A stretch of 64,000 nucleotides of DNA from positions 868,001 through 932,000 of the forward strand of contig JAALGY010000057.1 in assembly GCA_032358165.1 (NCBI GenBank), given 5' to 3'. Source of the DNA: Diplosphaera chodatii (taxonomy: Eukaryota > Chlorophyta > Trebouxiophyceae > Prasiolales > Stichococcaceae). A model generated the notes under the pieces. The model was not told the DNA's origin and did not search any database. It worked only from the letters and a program-made list of their open reading frames with translations. The translations under genes and the position numbers were made by a program. Shown in pieces: positions 32,133-42,514 of this stretch; position 1 is the stretch's first letter, and the number at the start of each line of letters is the position of its first letter.

Positions 32133-35100
32133 ATGAGCGTCCAGGCGGGCGCTGTCCATGCGGCACGCATGGCGCCCAGCGGTGCGCAGCGGCCTCTGGA
32201 GGGGCCTGCCGCAGACAGCGCAGCAGCGGTGGCGGCAGAAGGCCCTGTGCCCACCGCACAGCTGCAGGTATTGAAGTCTGGTCGATCACACCTGCTCGCA
32301 CTCACAGCCAGACAGACTTACCAACGCGGCTGCAGATCAGGGTATCCTGTGTGCATTGAACCCTTGCAGGCCCTCCCCATGGGCGAACTTGAAATCTGCG
32401 CTGGACCAACGCAGAGGCTCTGTCTTGATGCCGCAGGGCCAGGCAGACCGTTGCTATGCGCAGGAGTGGTCTGCGGAGGAGCAGCGCACGTTGGAGCTGG
32501 GCCTGGTGAAATGGCCGCAGGTACTGATGTGGCGCACGACCTGTCACCTGTCTACTGGAAGGAAGGGGTGCAGTGGTGCTGCCCCATCTGTACAGTCCCA
32601 AAGCTTCGTGTTGAAGGGTTCTCATGGGGCCTCATGCCTCCTTTCAGGAGCGCACGCCGGCCCTGGAGCGGTATCTGCGGATCGCGGCCACGCTGCCCAC
32701 GAAGGGCGTCCGCGATGTGGCGCTGCGTGTGCGGTGGATGCAGCGCTTTGCACAGCAGAAGCGGCGGGTGTGCTGCACAATCATTATGACATGCGTTCTG
32801 CCATCAGCGTTCCACAGGGATCTGTAGCTTTCTGGTTGGCCACTGCTGCTACGGGGCATGTGCCTGCATTGCAGGTGTCAGCGGTGTATCAGGACCCGGA
32901 CACCAACCGTGCGCCGCAGCGGCAGCGGCAGGGGCACACCGGCTCCATCTTTGCGCAGGCGCAGCCGGCGCCCGCCGCGGGGCCCGCGCCAGCCAACGGC
33001 GTGCCGCAGCCCAGCGCCTCGCTGCCGGTCGTCAACCCCTACCAGATACCCGCCAACATGCTGGTCATGCCGTCCATGATGCCCGACGGTGAGGAACGCC
33101 GCACAATGTCTGACAACGTCCGTTTCGGCAGGTCAGCAACTGTACCAACGGTGAGCTCACCGGCACCCCTGATCAAGAACCTGGATCCTGGCCAGGTGCC
33201 GTGGCCCAGCATCGCAACTTGACGAGACCACATGACGACACGTGAGGAGCTCGTTTGTTGCAGGCACGATGCTGGGGACGATGGCCCCGGGTGCCATGCC
33301 GGGTATGGCCAGCCTGCCGATGCAGGCGCTGCAGCCATATGGCGGCTTGCTGCCCAGCAGCATGCCACCGCTGCCGATGCAGGCCACGGCGCCGCCAACC
33401 ATGACCCTGGACGACCATGGCAGCGGGTGTGCCTCAATCACATAACCATTATCTGGAATATCAAATCGCACAGTGACATGTGCAACTGACTGATCGGCAG
33501 CATGACGGCAGCGTTACCATGTCGGCTCGGAGCATGGCTATGGTGCTGGTTGGCTGAGGGGTAGCTCTGGCAATGTGACAGGGGCGTGGGCGGCGTGGAC
33601 GGGCCCATTGCAGCGATTCTGACCACCAACTACAGCATCCTCGACACCTTCAAGCAGAACATGCAGACCTGGCGGGTAAGTGTCCAGCTGTGTGCCACTG
33701 TGTTACCTGTATGCTGACGACAAACAGTCCCTGTGCCGGGCGAAGGTTTCAACGGGCACCAAGCTTGTTGTGTCGCCCTCGCGCAGGTGAACGAGAACAC
33801 GGAGCTGCTGATGCAGTTCCGGGACAACATCCTCAGCATCCTGAACCACATGAACAGCATGGGCGGCGTCATGGTGCGTCCCCGGCAGTGGACTGCGCTC
33901 TGGCATCTGCAGTGTGCATGCATTCGGACCTCGCGTGCCTGCAGATGTCGCAACAAGCCCTTGCCAGGGCGTGCGCAGCAGTGGCTCAGCACATCGGCCT
34001 TTGCCGGTGTGCGCCATCGTGGGTTCGCTTGCGGCGACGATCCTGATGATCCCCACGGCTGGTGCAGGCGGACATGCCGGCGTTGCCTGTGCGCATGAAT
34101 GTGGAGCTGGCCAACAACTTCCTGCCCCGCGGGCCGCCCGGCCTGGGCATGCCCCCCTTCTCCCTGCAGGTGCTGACCCTAAAACCTAAACCCTACGCAC
34201 GACAGCATCATTTGGTCGATGCTGCGTCCCCGTGCACACCCCGGCAGTTCCCTGTCCACACGCATCCTTGAACTGCATGTGGCTGTGTGCTGCCAATGCT
34301 ATGCAGACGAACTACGTGAAGCGTAAAACAGTGCACAGCTGAGGCAATCTCCACTGTCGGGCGCACAGATGCCAATGATGGGCATGTTCCCCAGCGGTAT
34401 CCCGGGCGTGCCGGCGCAGCCGCTGCCGGCCTCCGCCACCGCAGCGGCGCCAGCTGCCACGCAGGCAGTCGGCTACCCCATCGGCATGGCAGCGTCCCTG
34501 GACCCAGCAGCCAGCGGCGCCATCGCCGCCTCAGGGCAGCTGGCAGCCGCTGTCTCCGCTGTGACGGCGGCGCTTCCTGCCGGGGTGGCGCCGCCGCCGC
34601 TGCCTCAGCAGCCGGGTGCCCCGATGCAGCAGCCGCCGCAGCAGCAGCAGCAGACGCATCATCCACCAGCGCAGCAGCAGGCGACCATGAAGCGGGAGCC
34701 TGGACTTGGCGACAGCCCGCCAACAGCCGTGGCATCCAGTTCGCCGGCTGTGTCGCCGGTCGACATGGCCACGCCTCCAGCCCCATCCAGTGCAGCGCAG
34801 GTGACACCCGCCACAGGGCCGTCAGCAACGGCGGGCCGTCCGGCAGCAGGCAGTGGTGCTGCGGCCGGTGGCACAGCTGCTTCTGCGCCGCCGCTTCAGC
34901 CAGCGGCAGCGCCGGCCTCAGCTAGCCCTGGGGCTGGTGTGGCAGTGCCGAGCGTCGCTACCGCTTCTGCACCTCAGCCTCAGGCACAGCCAGCTGCGCA
35001 GGCGTCGAGGCAACCGCCCACTGCAGCACCTGCCAAGCCCGGTGCAGCCGCAGCAGCCCCGGTGCAGTCGCACCCTGCCACACGGCGGCCACTGCAGAAC

Positions 35101-35214
35101 GGCGGCACCAGCGCTCCTCAGGTCAAGGCTGATGGGTTATCAGCAGCGGATGGTATCAGCAGCGGACCCACGAAACCGACAGAGGTAGCAGTGAAACAGG
35201 AGCCGAAGCTGTGA
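32133..35214 (+). CDS. SANT/Myb-like and DUF3755 nuclear protein
   Basis: Nine exons: 32133-32267, 32437-32520, 32648-32767, 32875-33088, 33264-33426, 33582-33675, 33787-33873, 34068-34169, 34369-35214. Phases agree; 614 residues. A SANT-like unit is visible: EWSAEEQRTLELGLVKWP, then IAATLPTKGVRDVALRVRWM. The middle matches the plant DUF3755 pattern, with NTELLMQFRDNILSILNHMN and ADMPALPVRMNVELANNFLP spliced from exons 7 and 8. Arabidopsis has proteins with this SANT-DUF3755 order whose function is poorly defined. The last exon encodes a long Ala/Pro/Gln-rich disordered tail. Exons 4-5 are Met/Pro-rich. The start ATG at 32133 is chosen as the first in frame; role in transcription is inferred. 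Confidence 0.85.
34177..34195 (+). repeat. interstitial plant-type telomeric sequence / telo-box
   Basis: Within intron 8 of the SANT/DUF3755 gene, starting 8 nt after the donor, the sequence CCCTAAAACCTAAACCCTA contains two and a half units of the plant/algal telomere repeat CCCTAAA, one with a substitution. It also contains AAACCCTA, the plant telo-box. Confidence 0.7.
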
Positions 35215-35571
35215 TTGCGTCCATGCAGTGTTAGAGATATACTGGCCACTGCCGCACACAGTCCTCTGTATATATATCAGGGCGGTGGCTGGTACGATGC
35301 AGGTTTGTTGCGAAGTCCTTTGCAGGGTCGTGCTCCCATGGTTTCCTTGTTCGAGAGCGAGCGCAGTGCACAAGCACGCGCAATTGAGCGTAGAACCCGA
35401 TCACCTGGTCAACTAGCAAGTGCGGTCTGCAGTTCAAAGCTCGGCAGCAAGATCAGCTCCAGCTGGAGCGGTGCTCACGTGCGCCCACTGCCCATAAGGC
35501 ATAGCAGGGCAGGTTTCGAGCTCATTCCCGACCAGCCACACCTGCTTACAGGCAATCGAAAGCTACATCAG
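35215..35571. other. intergenic region
   Basis: About 357 bp between the SANT/DUF3755 stop and the bicupin start. It is open in one frame but shows no conserved motif. Confidence 0.5.
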
Positions 35572-38337
35572 ATGTTAGCCATGGTCCGGCAAGTGTGGAA
35601 GCTGCTGTTGCTGCTGGCTACAGTACGCAGCATCGTAGCAAACCATCTGAAGGTGCAGGCATCGCAATCGCTGCTTGAATGCATGGTGCTGCTGTTGCTT
35701 GCATCTTGGTGCACTGAAACCCCTCAGGCTAGAGTCTCACGCTACTTGATGCACGTTGCGATCAGCATGTCAATCAGTGTATGCTACCGCTCCACCACTT
35801 CATGGTCGTACCCCTCCGCCTGCTGCACCAAGGGAACCCTTTTGCTACTACATGTAGGACTTAGACACGAAGCCGAAGCTCTACAGTAGGCTTGGATCAG
35901 CTAAGTGGACTGTGGCGCCAGGTGGCAGGTTCAAAGAGAGTAGCGCTGCAGATCTGCCCGGAACAACAATCTCAGCGAGCCTGGTGGAACTCGGCCCTGG
36001 CGGTGTGCGCGAGCCGCACTGGCATGACCCTAATGAGTGGGCCTACGTGCTGCGTGGACGCTGCAGGTGCGAGGTATGCAATGCCGCAGTCCATCGACAC
36101 TGCTGGGCCTTACTCCCCTTTGGCCGTGAGTTGCGGCCGTGATACGTTTCCTAGTGGCCTGCAGGGCAACCCTCGTGGATCAGGGCCAGAAGCACCCAGT
36201 CGAAAGCTGGGACTTTGAGCAAGGCGATGTCTGGTGCGATGGCCGCATGCGTACCCTACAACACCTCAAGCACCTGTCAGACGATCTCTGCAGGGCCACT
36301 TCCGTCTCCATGTCCGTGAAGGCGTGCAATACGCTTGTCCTGCAGGTACTTCGACTCGAACCTGGGCCACACCATTGTCGGCCTACCTGGCGACGATAAC
36401 TGCACCTACCTTGCCGGGTGCACACCAGCAGTGGTTGCAGGAGCAGTGCACTGCAAAGTCGGCAACATGCAACCACTACTTTGGCACCCGTGCTCATACC
36501 ATCACGGTTACGATGCTGCAGGTATGACCAGGGGGATTTCAAGGAGACAAGGGATGGACGCGGGCTGTCAAATTGGCTTTCATCGGCCCCGATTGAGATT
36601 GTGGCGCAGGTGAGTTGCTGCGGGCATCGCTATCTGGCCAAGCTTTGCCTAAAAGGCTTGTGACACCCATAATGCAGAGAAACGGGGGCTGCAGCCTGTT
36701 GTAGTGGTGGCCTTAGCCTTGCAATGACTTCAGGCTATGACTGCCTTGCAGGGCCTGGGCATCACGGAGGAGGCAGTGGAAGCCAACATCCCGTCAGGGA
36801 TCAACAGCTTTCTGGCACAGGTACAGGGTCAACAGCCCAGCAGCACGTGCATCAGTGACCACCTTGAGCATTGCACTTCATGCTGCACCGTCCTTCCCAG
36901 CCGCTTGCTGGGGTACGGACGGCTGATCGGGCCCGAGCATCAGGCGGCGGCGCTGCTGTGCAGGGTGATGTAGATGCGCTCACGGCGGGGGCGGGCGCGC
37001 CGCCAGTCCTGGCCGCGCAGGCCGCGCCGCTCCGGCCGCTGCAGCTGACAGCGCTGAGCCACCGCCTGCCGCTGTACAGCGCCACAGCGCCCGAGGCACG
37101 CTCCCTGGGGCCCACCCGTGCAGCACGCGGCCTGACTGAGGGGCACTGCTCACCGTCTGCACACACGTACCAGAATGCTGCAGCATGTTCGGTTCATCTA
37201 TATGATGCAGCAGTGGCATATGTTCATGCTGCTGTTTGGATGTGTGCCAGGTGGCCACAGGCGCCGGCACAGTGCAGGTTGCGTCAGCAGCCAACCTGCC
37301 TTCGTCCAAGGCTTTATCTGGTGCAATCGTGCGGATGCGGCCTGGTGCACTTCGGCAGGTCAGCAGCATCGAGTGTCTTGCCTGGCGTTAGCAGCATCCT
37401 GCCTGCCAGCCACTCACACACTCGCCATTGTGCAAGGCCTTGGCCTCATGCAAACTGTTGCAAACATCATCGGTGGGAGACCGCAAGAAATTGGGATTTG
37501 ACATGGAGTCCTGCTGACGGTGTCCTGCTGCTCGTTTCACTTGCAGCTGCACTGGCATCCGAAGGCAAACGAGTGGTGAGCCTTTAATGCTTGGCGAGGC
37601 AATGTCAGTCTCACGTGGTTGTTCCACCGTTCTGATCAACCAGAACGGTTCGCATCGCTGGTCGCAGGCAGTTTGTCATCAACGGGACTGCACAGGTCGG
37701 TCCCGACATGTCCGTGCAGCACCAAACGCACATCAACACATGCAGTGCCGCAGCTACCATGGCGTCCCTCGTCGAAGGCCTTGGTGACCGGCTGTACAGC
37801 AGGTGGGGATATACAACGGTCCCGGCCAGCTGTGGAAGTTTGAGCTGTTCGCGGGAGACGCCGGCTTTGCTCCCCGCGGCAGCGGCCACTGGATCCAGAA
37901 CACAGGTTTGTCACGAATAGTGACACTTTCTATCAATCCACCTTGCGATACTACCTTCATTGCGTGTATCCTTGTGGTCCCTCAGGGCCATTGAACAACA
38001 GGGCTGCGTGCGGGTACTCTGAGGAGTGAGCTGTCATGCCTGCCATGTCTGCAGATGACGACAGGGACCTTTGGATGGTCCTGATATTTGACTCGGGTGA
38101 GACGTTGTGCATGGGCAGTGCCCAGCATCAACTGTGCAGCTGTTGCTAGCCGTGGTATGCATTCCGCTTCATGGCAACGGTGGCGCAGCATGCTCATGTC
38201 CCTGTAATGCTGATTGCACAGGTGAATTTACTGATGTAGAAGTGACGAATTGGATAGGAACCCAGCCCCTGCAGGCAAGAAGTCCTTCATTGGCTCCTGA
38301 TCTTGGATACATTGGCAAAGGACGCTCCTTTGCCTGA
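35572..38337 (+). CDS. secreted bicupin, oxalate decarboxylase-like
   Basis: Exons 35572-35652, 35858-36066, 36165-36233, 36346-36417, 36522-36609, 36752-36820, 36964-37117, 37261-37358, 37547-37575, 37668-37695, 37803-37905, 38055-38096 and 38222-38337 join in phase. The N terminus MLAMVRQVWKLLLLLATVRS is a signal peptide. Each half carries a cupin metal site: EPHWHDPNEWAYVL with GDVWYFDSNLGHTI, and LHWHPKANEWQFVI with GFAPRGSGHWIQNTG (His-His-Glu plus His). This two-domain layout is that of oxalate decarboxylases, which use Mn to split oxalate to formate and CO2; other bicupins are possible since the lid loop is not visible. Two exons are only 28-29 nt. The 3' end is doubtful: read through, translation stops at 38337, but a coding-like stretch (LDTLAKDAPLPDTEWPIAGS) continues to 38554 in another frame. 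Confidence 0.82.
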
Positions 38338-38554
38338 TACAGAATGGCCTATTGCTGGTTCCAGCGTGTTACCCGACATCAGTGCCATTGCAAATGGTAC
38401 ATCCGCATCATCTTTGCCTGCGCAGTATGCGGCAACCAGCCTCGGCACAGACGCTCACTTCCCGGGCAGCTGGGATTGGTCGCTCAAAGGGCTGGTGCCG
38501 AGCAACAAACATGCCAGGCAGCAGGCCGGCGTGACGGGCAGGAGCACTGAATAG

Positions 38555-39352
38555 TCTCCTCGCTGGTCGCAGTGCAGGAATGTCAGGTAGGGCTGCCACA
38601 GCACAGGATTCCCATTTTTGCGAGCTGCAATCAAACCAACAGCTCGGCTGCTGGAGTGATGGTTGGGTACGTAGTTGAATTACAGTGCTGGCATGAAAGC
38701 TTTCAAAAGAGCGCACAACGGAGCTATCAAGTAGAAGCGGAGACAAGATTTGTTGCACAGCAACCGCCGCGGGGTCCAGTGGCAAACGAAACATAGTATG
38801 ACATCCAATCAAATTCGCGGTGCTGGCATACACATGGAAGGCAAAAGCAAACACAGTCGCACGGGGTCCGACTAAGAGACTGCACCTGAGCGACCTGCTA
38901 CGGGCTGCTAAAAGTTGTCGCAGATGTGCGTCTGGCTGCAAGCCAAGACACCTCAAAACCTGCTGCCGGCAGCAACATCTGCACAGGTCCTCGCCAGACC
39001 TGCTACTCTGACGAAACGGCAGCCACAAGAGATGCTTGGGGACACACAGATCACGTTAGCAGCACTGTAGGCGGGCTGCCAGTGCTGCCTGGTGCACCAT
39101 TGGTCGTTGGCTCGTAGACATGCCCATCTACCTACTGACTGACTGATGAATCGCACTACTGCGTTGAGGCTGTATAGGCACCCCTGCCAGCTGCCCTGGC
39201 AGCAGGGGCGCAGCCATTGGTTGCAGGTACCATGAGTGCTGCGGCTGTGACACGCAAGCGCCAAGGCATGCCGCCTGCTCCGCAGCAGCGGTCGAGCTGT
39301 GCATCTGAGTACTGCGAGCGCTGACCGCCTGCTGCTGGGCACAGCCGCACTC
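38555..39352. other. convergent 3' intergenic region
   Basis: About 800 bp between the end of the bicupin region and the stop of the leucine-zipper gene on the opposite strand. No supported gene or repeat. Confidence 0.55.
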
Positions 39353-42141
39353 TCAGGCCTGACCCGACAGCAGGGCCGCGCAGGATGGGTCCCCCATCTC
39401 GTCCGCCAGACAGTTCACTATTGCAGGCAGATCGGCGGCCCACGGGTACGCGGCGGTTGTCGCTATCGCAGCCTGCATCCAAGCAACAGGAGAGGCTGGA
39501 GTGTACAGATCAGTGCCTGCACTAGGTGCGCCAAAGGCGACCTGCTACTCCCCACAGCTGTGGAATTTGTTAGTCCAGCGAATATGCCAGCTATGCTGGT
39601 TGCTGTTGTGTTATGGCGACCAAATGGTAAAAACCGGGGCTTCACGACCCCAGACCACACGTCTTCACGCACCTGGACGGGCGTGAAGACACGGCCCCAC
39701 ACGATCATCTTGTACTGCGTGAGCAGCGAGTGCTCGTCGCGCAGCACCGCCCGCAGCGCCTCCAGCCCGTCCAGCGCCGCCTCGTAGCCCGCCGCCCCCA
39801 CATCGCCGCCATCCGCCACCGGCACCGCCGCCTGGGGGATGCGCCAAACAAGCGTTCAAGTTTCCGAGCTCTGGACATCAGGGTTCGTGGGCATGCACGC
39901 CCTTTGCTGATGGTGCAGGGCTAGCAGGACACCTTGCCGCTGGGACACCTTGCCGCTGGTGCACGCATGCGAGGTGCTTGCCGCTGGTGTGGTGGGAGCC
40001 ATCAGATACGGGACACATGTTGACGTGGAACCGCACCTGCAGGGTGGCGACCATGTCGCGGCGCTGGCGGGCCATGCGGCCCAGGACGCGCAGGTACATC
40101 ACGCGCAGCTGGCTGAGCTGCTGGCGCTGGTGCGGGGTCACGTTCAGCGCGGCGGCCACCGCGCGCCAGGCGTCGGCGTCGGGCAGCGGCGGCCGCGGCT
40201 CCCCGTCCGGCAGGAAGCACAGCAGCGAGGCGTGGCGGTTGGGGCTGGCCGTCTGCAGGCACCCCCGCAGTATGCCTGTCTCGTACACAAGCCGCGCGAG
40301 GCGCTTGGCTGTCGAGCACTCCACACCGGGGTGCGCCGCTGCAAAGCCCGACACCTCCGACAGTCCATCCCGCAGCGCCGTCATGTAGTCCTTCCAAAGT
40401 TTGCAGAACTCCAGCCATGACAGCGCCGCCACCTGCTCGCGTGTGAGGTTGATGGGCCGCCCACCCCGCAGCGTGAAAGTGAGCATGCCTGACAGATTGA
40501 GGCGCTGCTCCACCATCTGCCGAGTCACCGCATCCAGCCACCACGTGTCCGTGTGTAGCGGCGGCGGCGGGCCCCCAGGCGCTGTGTACTTTGCCTGCAG
40601 GCCGACAAACTGCTCCAGGAGCTGATTCCGGCCCTCCAGCATCGCATTGCCGGACAGCGCTCGCTCCAGTTGCACCGACAGGTCCGCCAGACGGCACTCC
40701 GTCTCGTGGGTCCCCCCCTGCGCAATGCAGTTGAGTGACATCAACATACGTTGACAGGCATTGCTGCGTGCGTAGGTGGCACAGCAAAGACCTTCGGGGT
40801 GCGAGTACGATGGGGCGAGCTGCTCTGAGTTTTGGCAGCTGTGCAGTTCGGTAGGAGGGCAGGTCGGCGGACGACAACGCCAGCAGCGCCTCCATGCGCA
40901 GTCAGGACTGCCAGATGCATGGTATTGGGCACTGCACGCGGCCAGGGCTGCGGTTGAAGCTGACGCAATGCCGGATATGTGACGCCCGAGCAGGGGCCAG
41001 CGCATGGCTGACCACAACCAGCTGTGCAGTGGGCCTGCGCATGTCGGAGCAGACCGCATCGCCGACCAAGCACGACCAAGATCGGAAAGTTGCTGGTTTG
41101 CTCACCCGGGCGCTGCCCCCTCGGCGCAGGCTGCGTCTTCGCTGAACGCCTGCCGACCTGTCAACCGCCAGGCCGCGCAGCGGCGGCCCATTCTCAGGCG
41201 ACGGCCGCGGCTGCGAAAGGTTGCTGGTGGCCCGCCCGCCGGTGGGGCTGCAGCGGTCCGGGTCCGGCGAGCTGGGCGACAGATACGCGGGCTCGCTGCT
41301 CCGCCGCTCCCAAGACTCAATCTTCACCCTGTACTCATCCTGCCGCACCGATGCCAGGTCGCCTGCAACGAGAAGAGAGCTACGATCGCCAAATGGAGCC
41401 GACACCAGCGGGAAGGGGCTCGGAGGCTGGCTGCCCGTATCCGAGAGTACACTTGCGATACGTGGCGTGAAGCTGCCGCGGATGGCCGGGCAGCGCGGGA
41501 TACGCGTACCTGCGTCCGATCGGAAGCCCGGCCCATTGTGGGCCTGTGCTGTGAATGAGGGCCGCATCGACTGCGGCATCGGCGGCAGCGGCACATCGTG
41601 CCGTCCGCCTGGACTCGGGGAGGCTGCACTGGCTGGCGGAAAGGGCGGCAGCGGGGCCGGCTGCTGCACCAGCTGCACCACCCCGGCGGCTTCATCGCCA
41701 TCGGGCTGGCTGCTGAAAGCAGAGGCCGGCACCGAAGCCCGCTGCGGTGCCACGCTCGGCACGTCAGGCAGCGAGATGCCGGACCCGGAAAACCCGGCCT
41801 CAGCGCTGCCCGGGCTCAAGAAACCGCCTGCGTCGAGGCTGTCTAGGTTGTCCAGTTGCCAGGTGTCCATCTCGTCCTGTCCGCAGCAGACCACAAACCA
41901 TCAGCAAAATACAACAGGCGCAAAGTTCCCCCCTTCGTCTGTCGCGCTCAAATATACATGCACGGCCTGCGCCACTGATCCGGGGCGCTAGTGCTGCCCT
42001 CACCGCCAAATTGTCCAGAAACGACACGTCCAGCGTGCCATCGCCGCTGTTGAGCTGAGGCAGAATTGGCACATCCGTGGCAAGCATGGCGCTGCTCGCC
42101 AACCCACTGTGCTGTGCCTGAGCGCTCCCCAGGTCAGTCAT
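39353..42141 (-). CDS. leucine-zipper protein of the green-algal bZIP-associated type
   Basis: Five exons: 42141-42004, 41876-41106, 40717-40037, 39831-39673, 39472-39353. Phases agree; 622 residues. A coiled-coil segment LADLSVQLERALSGNAMLEG continues with RNQLLEQFVGLQ, as after the basic region of bZIP proteins. The following helical region (WLDAVTRQMVEQ, LTREQVAALSWLEFCKLWKD, LSQLRVMYLRVLGRMARQRR) and the ending FTPVQ/AYPWAADLPAIVNCLAD recall algal bZIP-family proteins as I remember them. No Asn-x7-Arg basic region precedes the zipper; the residues there are RRRSLRRGGSAR then GGTHETECR. The N-terminal half is acidic/Pro/Ser-rich and disordered. Either the protein lacks DNA contact or a basic-region exon was missed in the 40720-41105 intron. 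Confidence 0.65.
39927..39986. repeat. 16-bp intronic tandem repeat
   Basis: GGACACCTTGCCGCTG occurs twice in a row at 39927 and 39943. A shortened related copy (GTGCTTGCCGCTGG) starts at 39974. It lies in the third intron of the leucine-zipper gene. Confidence 0.75.
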
Positions 42142-42514
42142 TATCGCAGGCAGCACCAGAGCCATGCAGCGGCAACGCTGTCACCGCTGCGCTTCAGGAC
42201 CCATGACAGTTCGTTTATGTCAACATGAGGAGAGCGGCTGATAGACAAGCCTTCTGTGGCCTGCGCCCCGCCCGCCTGCACTAATCCTCAATCGAAGGGC
42301 AATGCACCACTACTGGGCCGTCGGACAGCACTTTGTCAGGCATGCACGTTTTTGCTGCACCCACTGCTGCACCCGTAATCTCTGACTGCAGGGTTTTGCC
42401 CTCGAATGAAGCATGGCGTTGGTCTCCGGGGGTGAAGGTCTGAAGGAAGCATGAGAATGCACCCACATGCGATGCGCATGCACATGCCCGTACTCGTGTG
42501 ACCACATGCACAAC
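42142..42514. promoter_or_regulatory. divergent promoter region
   Basis: About 373 bp between the start codons of the leucine-zipper gene (-) and the HDA14-type deacetylase (+). No defined element was recognised. Confidence 0.4.

Noticed and set aside
35215..35889. 224-codon plus-strand frame before the bicupin
   Set aside because: Only its section at 35572-35652 is used, as the signal-peptide exon; the remainder crosses the intron and lacks motifs.
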